In this document: positions 1 to 7,007 of the stretch, piece by piece
Layout of the letters: the number at the start of each line of letters is the position of its first letter
Position numbering within the stretch: position 1 is the stretch's first letter
From: an uncultured Clostridia bacterium
GTDB taxonomy: Bacteria; Bacillota; Clostridia; TANB77; CAG-508
Length of the DNA: 7,007 bases
Direction: 5' to 3'
NCBI GenBank assembly: GCA_948739805.1
Contig: CAPYID010000061.1
Coordinates: 1 to 7,007 of the forward strand
Notes under the pieces: generated by a model
Told to the model about the DNA's origin: nothing
The model's input: only the letters and a program-made list of their open reading frames with translations
The model's database searches: none
Program-made: the position numbers and the translations under genes

Positions 1-35
1 ATTCATTCTTCATTATTCACTATTAACTATTCATT
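1..35. repeat. Degenerate heptamer tandem repeat
   Basis: Five consecutive 7-base units can be read: ATTCATT, CTTCATT, ATTCACT, ATTAACT and ATTCATT. Each differs from the consensus ATTCAYT by at most one or two bases, and the last unit returns exactly to the first. The array runs off the left window edge, so its full copy number is unknown. It is non-coding and leads straight into the hairpin at 36-53. Similar short heptamer arrays occur between genes in low-GC genomes; no function is claimed. Confidence 0.6.
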
Positions 36-53
36 GCGATGTGTAAACATCGC
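36..53. repeat. Perfect 7-bp hairpin with GTAA loop
   Basis: GCGATGT (36-42) pairs perfectly with ACATCGC (47-53) around a GTAA tetraloop, which would be a stable GNRA loop if transcribed. No T-run follows, so it is not a terminator on the + strand. The octamer TCGCACCA occurs at the right foot of this hairpin (50-57) and again at 71-78, at the left foot of the next stem. This suggests a composite structured repeat spanning about 36-126. Confidence 0.5.
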
Positions 54-93
54 ACCAAAGGATAATATCGTCGCACCAGACGAAAAAACGATT

Positions 94-121
94 AAATCGA
101 CTGTAAAAGGTCGATTTTTTT
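94..121 (+). terminator. Rho-independent terminator
   Basis: AAATCGAC (94-101) pairs perfectly with GTCGATTT (110-117) around an 8-base loop, and the T-run continues to 121. It would end a transcript entering from the left edge. The arms extend imperfectly: CGAAAAAA at 81-88 can pair with TTTTTTCG at 116-123 and GCAC at 73-76 with GTGC at 123-126. A larger or competing fold over 73-126 is therefore possible, and an attenuator for the gene at 161 cannot be excluded. Confidence 0.7.
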
Positions 122-160
122 CGTGCCTAAGTATTGAAATTTTCGGAAAGGTGTGATATT

Positions 161-442
161 ATGTTAAACATAATCAAGAAACAAATCAATATTAGTAAAG
201 AACTAAATTCTAAAATTGAGTGGGCGTGCCAATTAAAATTAAAAGGAAAGGAAAAACCTAAAATTTATCAAGGCTTATTAAGAGTTATTGAACATAGCAA
301 TTTAGCATATGTAGAGCCCCATAGATTAGTGATTAAAAATAATCTTTATTTATTTTTTAATGAACACGATTATTTTTATGTGAATGATTTGAGAAACAAG
401 TATCCGTTATCTCAATTAAAAGATTACATAGCAAGGCATTGA
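161..442 (+). CDS. Small hypothetical protein, 93 residues
   Basis: I do not recognise this protein. The ATG at 161 is the preferred start because GGAAAGGTG (145-153) gives a ribosome binding site about 9 bases upstream. A TTG at 134 in the same frame would add nine residues but lacks a good site. The product is basic at its N-terminus (MLNIIKKQINISKELNSK) and has no signal peptide, membrane segment or metal-binding motif. The pattern of a short helical start followed by IYQGLLRVIEHS and an aromatic-rich end would suit a small soluble helical/beta protein. It stops with TGA, showing that TGA is not Trp here. It lies between a terminator and the recombinase promoter, so it is probably its own unit. 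Whether it belongs to the mobile element or the flanking DNA is not visible. Confidence 0.6.
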   Translation: MLNIIKKQINISKELNSKIEWACQLKLKGKEKPKIYQGLLRVIEHSNLAYVEPHRLVIKNNLYLFFNEHDYFYVNDLRNKYPLSQLKDYIARH

Positions 443-483
443 TAATTTTAGAGTTTTTTAAAAATTATACTATATTGGTTTAT

Positions 484-512
484 TTGTGATATTAAAAATA
501 AGTTAATATAAA
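484..512 (+). promoter_or_regulatory. Putative sigma-A promoter for the recombinase
   Basis: TTGTGA (484-489) and TATAAA (507-512) are separated by exactly 17 bases, matching the SigA consensus at 4/6 and 5/6 positions. Transcription would start near 519, so the leader would contain the hairpin at 529-578 before the recombinase start at 624. The background is very AT-rich, so chance matches are common. Confidence 0.4.
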
Positions 513-528
513 TAAATTATAAAATTCT

Positions 529-579
529 AAAAGTGTCAATAGTCAAATGCTAATTGCAAATTGCTATGTGACACTTTTT
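529..579 (+). terminator. Leader hairpin with T-run
   Basis: AAAAGTGTCA (529-538) pairs with TGACACTTTT (569-578), and the stem extends through ATAG/CTAT with a bulge around a partly pairing loop. The T-run follows immediately. It lies 87 bases after the small upstream gene and 45 bases before the recombinase ATG. It could be that gene's terminator, an attenuator in the recombinase leader, or a recombinase binding site near the element end. The right arm lies in ATGTGACAC (566-574), which recurs just after the recombinase gene at 2455-2463. Confidence 0.5.
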
Positions 580-623
580 ATAGTGCCTTTCTATCATCAA
601 TTTTGGAAGGAGGATTTAAAATA

Positions 624-2434
<1,811 letters not shown>

Positions 2435-2469
2435 GTATTTCTTAAAACAAATTAATGTGACACGTTTTG

Positions 2470-2487
2470 TTTTTGCATTTGCAAAAA
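2470..2487. repeat. Short hairpin upstream of oriT
   Basis: TTTTTGC (2470-2476) pairs with GCAAAAA (2481-2487) around an ATTT loop. It lies 36 bases after the recombinase stop and follows ATGTGACAC (2455-2463), which matches the sequence upstream of the recombinase. It may be a weak terminator or part of the oriT region; the sequence does not decide. Between it and 2541 I see nothing further. Confidence 0.4.
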
Positions 2488-2554
2488 TGAAAGTGGCGAT
2501 AGTTAATTTGAATAAATTTTATTCCAGTGGAAGAAAATTTATTGCCTCGCAGAG

Positions 2555-2594
2555 CCCCCGAATTTTGACATACTTGTCAAAATCCATAGGGGGT
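2555..2594 (+). other. oriT: Origin of transfer (oriT), MobV/pMV158 type
   Basis: The relaxase would bind and nick this site to start mobilization. TTTTGACA (2563-2570) pairs perfectly with TGTCAAAA (2575-2582) around TACT, and CCCCC (2555-2559) pairs with GGGGG (2589-2593) as an outer arm. The layout parallels the pMV158 oriT as I recall it: an outer short repeat, an inner AT-rich repeat, then ATAG plus a G-rich end and TTA. By that analogy the nick falls between G2593 and T2594. It sits 48 bases before the MobV start, the usual position. A weak promoter for the relaxase may overlap it. Confidence 0.75.
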
Positions 2595-2641
2595 TAGGAT
2601 ATTTGGAAAGACAAAATCCTCTTGTCAAGGAAGTATGAAAA

Positions 2642-3977
2642 ATGAATGAGATGTTAGCCTATTCTATACATCTTGGAAACGATAAAAATAAAACTAAAAA
2701 AGCAAAAGAAATTGCAAAAAATAATCAATCAAATACAACTTCTTTTAGTAATAATTCTATTCAAAATGTAACACAATTATCAAAAGCCAATAACCATAAT
2801 TTGAGAAAATATGATAATAAAACAGAACTAATTTCTATAATTTATGGAACAGACAATTTAACAAGTGATGTTCAAAATTTATATTTACAAGAATTTGAAA
2901 ATGCAAGAATTGAGTACAACAATAAGCAAACAAGAGAAGATAGAAAAATACAAAATTACTTTGATCATATATCAAAAAATTCTAATAGAGATTTATGTTG
3001 TGAACTAATAATTGAGCTTGGAGATATGAACTTTTGGCAAGATAAAACAATAGAATATTGTTATAAAATGGTACAAGTTTATAAAGAACAGTTACAAGAT
3101 TTTGTAGCAGCCGTCCCACAATTTAAAATAGCAAATGCAGTAATTCACTTTGATGAAACAAGTCCCCATCTTCATATAATTGGCATTCCAATAAAAGAAC
3201 GGATACAAAAATGGAATGAAAAAACAAGTAGCAAAATCACAAATATTTACAAAAGAATCGCTTACTAGAATACAAGACAAAATGAGAAATTGCTGTATAA
3301 AATCATTTAACAAAGTATATGAACAAGATTATCAGCTAAAAACAAAAGAAAAAGGAAGAAATCAAGATATTCCAGTTAGTCAAATGCAAAACTATAATAA
3401 AGTAAAAAAGCAATATGAAAAGAATAAGAAACTATTAGAACAAGCAAATAAAAAGACAGATTTAGTAAATGAAAATGGCAATAATATTAAAGAAATAGTA
3501 TCTAATTTAAAGCCTAATCTAGTAAACAAAAAGAATTATACTATCTCACAAGAACAAGTAACAACTATAAAAGATTATATTTCAAATGTAGAAGATACTA
3601 CAAAATCAATGAAAAAAGTAAATGATTTAGATGTCATTATAAAGGAATATGAAAAAGATTTAAAAGAGCATAATAACGAAATTAGAGAATTGAACTCTAC
3701 CGTTAGACAGAAAGACGAAGAAATAAGAGATTTAACACAAAATTTAGATATAGCAAAAAATACTATTTCAAAGCAACAAAAAGAAATAAATATATTAAAA
3801 CCATTTAAATATTTATGGAACAAACTAATAAAGTTTATAAAGAGTAAAGTTAAATATTCTAAAAACGAAACCTATAAAAAATTCTATGAAGAACTTAAAA
3901 TAGATAATATTTTAAGACAAGAAGATATTGATTTTATAGACAATAAAAACACTAAAAAGAGAAATTATGAATTATAA
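2642..3977 (+). CDS. mobV: MobV (Pre/Mob) relaxase, frame broken once
   Basis: This relaxase nicks oriT and stays covalently attached to lead the strand during conjugative mobilization with a helper system. The ATG at 2642 has AAGGAAG (2627-2633) at 8 bases; the ATG at 2635 is in a frame that stops at once. Ignoring C3200 the product is 444 residues, normal for the family (TnpZ of Tn4451 is comparable). An NHNLRKY motif lies near residue 57, and the family's metal-binding motif HFDETSPHLHIIGIP ends near residue 183. The C-terminal half is a Lys/Glu-rich coiled coil. As written, the frame breaks at codon 187 (CGG), just after the catalytic motif, and stops at 3266-3268; the +1 frame continues as EGYKNGMKKQVAKS with no gap. 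Both halves are otherwise intact. It probably shares a transcript with the next gene. Confidence 0.88.
3200..3203 (+). other. Candidate +1 frameshift site 3 (GAA CGG A)
   Basis: Codon 187 of the relaxase reads CGG (AAA GAA CGG ATA). Skipping C3200 gives GAA GGA TAC AAA AAT GGA, a conserved Gly-rich stretch after the histidine motif. The heptamer GAACGGA is identical to site 1 in an unrelated gene. No Shine-Dalgarno-like stimulator is visible upstream. Confidence 0.75.
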
Positions 3978-3994
3978 AACGGAGATAAAAAATT

Positions 3995-4312
3995 ATGATA
4001 TTAAAATGTAATAATGAAAAAGTAGTAAATTTAGTAAAATATTTTGAAACATTAGATTTTGAAGATAAATTAAGATTAAGCATAGATATGCTTGAAAGTT
4101 ATCATATAAAAGTGAAAAATGATAAAATTTTAGATATTTTAAAGAAATTATTGTGTGCAGTTGATGAACAATATAACAAAACGAAATTCTTAAATATTCT
4201 TAACTATAAGCATTTACTTATGACTTCGGCACAAGTAATGGAACTAACTGAAAAAGAGCAGAATATTTTTGTATTTGAAGTGTTATATAATATTTATACT
4301 ACAATTAAATAG
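3995..4312 (+). CDS. Small hypothetical protein, 105 residues
   Basis: I do not recognise this protein. It begins 17 bases after the relaxase stop, with GGAG (3981-3984) 10 bases before the ATG, so it is probably cotranscribed with mobV. The sequence is acidic/basic mixed, Leu- and Lys-rich and predicted mainly helical: an N-terminal stretch up to FETLDFEDKLRLSIDMLE, then DKILDILKKLLCAVDE, then a C-terminal helix EKEQNIFVFEVLYNIYTTIK. No signal peptide, membrane span or helix-turn-helix is evident. Position suggests an accessory of the mobilizable element, perhaps a regulator or mobilization helper, but nothing in the sequence shows this. Its ribosome binding site reads AAAACGGAG, which would be a better AAAAGGAG without the C at 3980. 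Confidence 0.7.
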   Translation: MILKCNNEKVVNLVKYFETLDFEDKLRLSIDMLESYHIKVKNDKILDILKKLLCAVDEQYNKTKFLNILNYKHLLMTSAQVMELTEKEQNIFVFEVLYNIYTTIK

Positions 4313-4350
4313 TTTTCTATAATAAAAAAATAAAAATTTTTAAATTTCTA

Positions 4351-4379
4351 TTCAAATTTAATTTGCTTTGTGATAGAAT
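4351..4379 (+). promoter_or_regulatory. Putative extended -10 SigA promoter
   Basis: TTCAAA (4351-4356) and TAGAAT (4374-4379) are 17 bases apart, with TG one base before the -10 (TGA-TAGAAT), an extended -10 arrangement. Transcription would begin near 4386, just ahead of AAGGAGG at 4388-4394, giving a very short leader for the gene at 4404. The 91-base gap between the two genes would allow separate expression. Confidence 0.4.
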
Positions 4380-4403
4380 TCTAAAAGAAGGAGGCAATTA
4401 ATT

Positions 4404-5078
4404 ATGAAGGATATTTTTGACTATGAAGAAGATTTAGTAAATACTTTCATAGATAATTTCCTTGTGGGAAGAAATAATAATATATTAATAAAAGAAATGC
4501 CTATTAGATGGGGAAATATTGATATTGTTAGCATCACTAATAATAATTTACCTTTTACAAAAGCACAAATGGATATTTTGTCTAAACCAACTCATGCAAA
4601 GATTTTTCTAAAAACTAAAAATCATAGACCAATAAAAAAGGAAAATTTAATAAAAAATATTGGTGCAAGTAAATCTACTTGTGAAAGTGCAATAAGAGAT
4701 TTATTAAAAAATAATCTTATTATGGAATATGATAATTTTTATTATAGAAATATTGACTTTGTATTTCCCAAAGTTGTTATAAGTGGGTATGAAGCTAAAC
4801 TAAAAGATTATAAAAAAGCATTTTATCAAGCATGTATTAATAAAAGTTATGTAGATTTAAGTTATATGGTATTTCCAATAAATATAGCTCAGAAAATATT
4901 AAAGAGCAAAAAAGCTATTTTAGAAGAGCAAGGAATTGGGCTAATAGGCACTTCTTTGAAAAAATCAAATATTTTAATACAAGCTAAAAAACAAGATGAA
5001 TTAAAACCTTATTTAAGATTAATCAATCTTGTACAATCACAATATATATTACAAAATTTGCAAGAGGCATCATTATAA
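4404..5078 (+). CDS. Putative PD-(D/E)XK-fold protein with winged helix
   Basis: This 224-residue protein starts at an ATG 9 bases after AAGGAGG (4388-4394). The N-terminus has a helix with E8/E9, then IKEMPIRWGNIDIV with D40, typical of the first strands of restriction-endonuclease-like folds. Residues 60-110 look like a winged helix (KENLIKNIGASKSTCESAIRDLLKNNLI). Then comes VVISGYEAKLKDYKKAFYQA with the E130-x-K132 pair and a following helix, matching motif III and the next helix of PD-(D/E)XK proteins, and SYMVFP as a further strand. The winged helix thus seems inserted between the motif II Asp and the motif III ExK. It may be a DNA-binding nuclease, an inactive DNA-binding regulator, or a defence protein carried by the element. 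The fold call is from motif reading, not a search. Its stop lies inside the terminator hairpin. Confidence 0.65.
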   Translation: MKDIFDYEEDLVNTFIDNFLVGRNNNILIKEMPIRWGNIDIVSITNNNLPFTKAQMDILSKPTHAKIFLKTKNHRPIKKENLIKNIGASKSTCESAIRDLLKNNLIMEYDNFYYRNIDFVFPKVVISGYEAKLKDYKKAFYQACINKSYVDLSYMVFPINIAQKILKSKKAILEEQGIGLIGTSLKKSNILIQAKKQDELKPYLRLINLVQSQYILQNLQEASL

Positions 5079-5098
5079 AAGTAATGATGCCTTTTTTT
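5066..5098 (+). terminator. Strong intrinsic terminator
   Basis: GGCATCATTA (5066-5075) pairs perfectly with TAATGATGCC (5082-5091) around TAAAAG and is followed by seven Ts (5092-5098). It overlaps the last codons and stop of the gene ending at 5078 and also the stop codon (5073-5075) of the convergent - strand gene. In the - direction the hairpin is not followed by a real T-run, so it serves mainly the + strand unit. Confidence 0.9.
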
Positions 5099-6269
5099 CA
5101 AATAGTTCTATTGCAAATCCCCAATCATCTATATGTTTGAAAGAATTTCTTACCTTATCTTGTACTACTTCTTTGGTATGAGTTACATTCATAATAATTT
5201 CTAATATTTCTCTAGCTTTAGAAATCATTTTTTTGACAAGTTTGATTTTTTCTTCTATTGTTTCTGTTTGATTAATTTCAGATAAAACATTAAATAAGGC
5301 TTCCCAATATTGTTGTTCTAAGTCCACAAACGATACATTATCTTCATCTTCTAATGCTATCTTATCACAAAATGTATTAGAATATAAAATACTAATATCT
5401 ATGTCATTTTTAAACTCGTTAATTAGTTCTATAGTCATATAGGTTAGTGAAGGTATGGAAAAATATCTTTTTTTCCTTTTTCCATATGTTTCAACATTTT
5501 CAAATCTATTTTGGTCAAATTTCCTTAATTTATTAAACCATCCACTAGCTATAGCTTCACAATCTAACATTGCATATAATATTGAATTTAAAAATGTGTA
5601 TCCAACTATAATGTTTATATTTTCTTTTTTTAAAGTATATATAAAATACATTATATTAGACAAAGTTTCTGGGTCTATACTATCATAATTGTTATCTTGT
5701 GATGGAATATGATTTATTATAAGGTATATACCATCTTTTTCTTCAATATTTTCTTTTAAATCCTCTAATATATCTTCTGTATCATTTTTACTATGAAATA
5801 TTTTTGATGAGAGCATTAAAGACAAATAGTATCTTTTAAAGTTATATCTTTCTTTAAAATCATTATAGAAACCTATGCTATAATCAAATTTCCAGTCAAT
5901 TGCTTCTATTGAAAAACCTGGTGTTATAATATTGTTTGAAATTGGTTGTACTGCTTCTACATACTCATCAAAATATTCATATATTATTTCTTTATTTTTT
6001 CTACAATCTCTTCTTGAAATTTCTACTGGATAATTAAACTGACCATCTAATAATTTTGCAAAATCTTTATTATATGTAGAATAATAAAATTGAGGATCTA
6101 TATAGATATTGTCTTTATTTAAGATTTGAACAGAATTACAATAATTTTTGATTGATTCTAATTTCTCTTCTCTTGGAGAAAATACTACCCCATCCGAAAT
6201 TTTTTTGTCTAAAGCAACTTGAATTTTTTGCCCTTTTGCAGGACCATGTTGTATAAGTAATTTTGTCAT
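5073..6269 (-). CDS. Unrecognised 398-residue partner of the kinase
   Basis: I do not recognise this family with confidence. The ATG directly follows the kinase stop codon with no gap, and a GGAGGGAG-type binding site lies inside the kinase's last codons, so the two are translationally coupled. The protein is soluble, without signal peptide or membrane spans. The alternation of short hydrophobic strands and helices looks like a TIM-barrel: DGVVFSPREEKL (about 26-37), NIYIDPQFYYST (54-65), IITPGFSIEAIDW (114-126), GIYLIINHIPSQ (180-191), INIIVGYTFLNS (218-229), then DCEAIASGWFNKLRKFD (236-252). The GY...D..ASG.F part is vaguely like tRNA-guanine transglycosylase/DpdA barrels, but the usual zinc cysteines are not seen; treat this as a guess. 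The C-terminal 90 residues are helical. No frame damage is visible. Confidence 0.75.
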   Translation of the reverse strand: MTKLLIQHGPAKGQKIQVALDKKISDGVVFSPREEKLESIKNYCNSVQILNKDNIYIDPQFYYSTYNKDFAKLLDGQFNYPVEISRRDCRKNKEIIYEYFDEYVEAVQPISNNIITPGFSIEAIDWKFDYSIGFYNDFKERYNFKRYYLSLMLSSKIFHSKNDTEDILEDLKENIEEKDGIYLIINHIPSQDNNYDSIDPETLSNIMYFIYTLKKENINIIVGYTFLNSILYAMLDCEAIASGWFNKLRKFDQNRFENVETYGKRKKRYFSIPSLTYMTIELINEFKNDIDISILYSNTFCDKIALEDEDNVSFVDLEQQYWEALFNVLSEINQTETIEEKIKLVKKMISKAREILEIIMNVTHTKEVVQDKVRNSFKHIDDWGFAIELFEKKASLLL

Positions 6270-6959
6270 TTATTCTCCCTCCTTACTATTTAGTATTGAT
6301 ATGGCTTGTATAAAAGCTTCTATACTACTAAATCTTAAACTTTTATCTTCTTGAATCATTTTTTTAATTATATTATATAAAAAGATATTTTTTTCATTGT
6401 CATAATCTAATACATCAAAGAATAAATCTTCTAATTCTCTATCCATATTTTTTACGATTTCGGAATGAGGCTTACCTGTTGACATATATTTGTTAATTAA
6501 ATTAATGCCAGTAATTATTTCATATAATATGATTCCTAATGCATACAAATCACTAGAAAAATCTGCACTTAATGCGTTTCCATAATATTGTTCTGGAGAT
6601 GCATAAGTTCTTTTTCCCATGATATATCCTAAATTTGTGGAATTTCTATCTATGATTTTTATAACTCCAGGATCAATTATTACTACATTTCCATTAACAG
6701 AGATAATAATATTATCAGGTGAAATATCTCTATGAACAATTTTATTATCAGAGTATTTTTTTAAGGTTTTTGAAACATTATTTAAAAATTCAATAGAGTA
6801 TTTGGATAAATCATTTTTTCCTCTATCCATTGAATCGATAATATCTCTTAAATTTTCTCCTTCAATATATTCTTCAATTAGCAAACCATAAAATCTATCT
6901 TCAATTCTAATGTTATTATTAGATGTATATACTTTAGGAAATACATCTTGTGTTAACAT
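6270..6959 (-). CDS. Hanks-type Ser/Thr kinase, N-lobe missing
   Basis: The C-lobe of a eukaryotic-like protein kinase is clear in these 229 residues: hinge EEYIEGENL (29-37), catalytic loop HRDISPDNII with D78 and N83, DPG at 96-98 in place of DFG, YASPEQ (119-124) for the APE motif, SSDLYALGIILYEIITG with D137, and the closing Arg209. Missing are the glycine-rich loop, the ATP-anchoring Lys and the C-helix Glu, roughly 70-80 residues that any active member has. The first residues (FPKVYTSN) match the start of strand 4, so Met1 is an internal Met, not a true start, and no ribosome binding site precedes it. Upstream DNA is a pair of hairpins with an in-frame stop, suggesting that an insertion or rearrangement cut the gene. 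As it stands it should be inactive. It has no transmembrane or PASTA region. It is coupled to the gene at 6269. Confidence 0.88.
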   Translation of the reverse strand: MLTQDVFPKVYTSNNNIRIEDRFYGLLIEEYIEGENLRDIIDSMDRGKNDLSKYSIEFLNNVSKTLKKYSDNKIVHRDISPDNIIISVNGNVVIIDPGVIKIIDRNSTNLGYIMGKRTYASPEQYYGNALSADFSSDLYALGIILYEIITGINLINKYMSTGKPHSEIVKNMDRELEDLFFDVLDYDNEKNIFLYNIIKKMIQEDKSLRFSSIEAFIQAISILNSKEGE

Positions 6960-6968
6960 TAAAGTTAA

Positions 6969-7007
6969 CCCCCAGCTATGCTGGGGGACTCGGAAAACTT
7001 ATAGTTT
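6969..7007. mobile_element. Putative IS200/IS605-type element end
   Basis: CCCCCAGC (6969-6976) and GCTGGGGG (6980-6987) form a perfect 8-bp, GC-rich hairpin with a TAT loop, unusual in this AT-rich window. AAACT (6995-6999) and AGTTT (7003-7007) form a second small hairpin, also with a TAT loop, at the window edge. Subterminal imperfect palindromes are typical ends of IS200/IS605 transposons, which insert without target duplication. The position, a few bases from where the kinase gene loses its N-lobe, fits insertion or element-mediated deletion. No transposase is visible within the window, so the assignment rests on structure and context. Confidence 0.45.

Noticed and set aside
1..78. CRISPR array from the repeated units at the left edge
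   Set aside because: The repeats are 7 bases, contiguous and degenerate, without spacers; the TCGCACCA pair is only two short copies.
3092..3823. Two - strand reading frames opposite the relaxase
   Set aside because: Complement shadows of the Lys/Asn-rich relaxase; no start signals and low-complexity Phe/Ser composition.
5455..5688. 77-residue + strand reading frame opposite the 398-residue protein
   Set aside because: Phe-rich shadow with no ribosome binding site, inside an intact - strand gene.

Overview
The window is very AT-rich, with A-rich coding strands, strong AAGGAGG-type ribosome binding sites, TGA used as a stop and TGG for Trp. This points to a low-GC member of the Bacillota (Clostridia-like), and the gene content is accessory rather than core chromosome.

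Layout. Positions 1-126 hold degenerate heptamer repeats and two hairpins, the second a good intrinsic terminator. A small unrecognised gene follows (161-442). From about 480 to 5100 lies the core of a mobilizable element, all on the + strand: a promoter and leader hairpin, a large serine recombinase (624-2434), a well-formed pMV158/Tn4451-type oriT (2555-2593), a MobV relaxase (2642-3977), a small unknown protein (3995-4312), and a protein that appears to combine a PD-(D/E)XK nuclease fold with a winged helix (4404-5078). A strong terminator closes the unit. Convergent to it on the - strand is a two-gene unit: a Hanks-type kinase lacking its N-lobe (6959-6270), directly abutted by an unrecognised 398-residue protein (6269-5073). 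The kinase's missing 5' end coincides with perfect hairpins at 6969-7007 that resemble an IS200/IS605-type element end.

Main observation. The recombinase reading frame is broken twice (690, 1099) and the relaxase frame once (3200). All three breaks are the same event: one extra C immediately before a GGA glycine codon, at a codon boundary, so that the ribosome meets an in-frame CGG in the context A-CGG-A. Skipping the C restores full-length, well-conserved proteins at conserved glycines. In roughly 2,100 codons read across the window, CGG occurs in frame only at these three positions. Random decay or random sequencing error would not be expected to give this. The leading biological hypothesis is +1 ribosomal frameshifting at a CGG codon that the host cannot read, or reads poorly, with tRNA-Gly taking the shifted GGA. 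A systematic base-calling or assembly artefact at a particular motif is the main alternative. If it is real, the mobility genes of this element would be productive only in hosts that decode CGG this way.

How the genes would work together: the recombinase excises and integrates the element, MobV nicks the adjacent oriT for transfer with helper conjugation machinery, and the two small downstream genes are cargo or regulators. The kinase and its partner form a separate translationally coupled pair, probably accessory and now damaged by the insertion at its 5' end.
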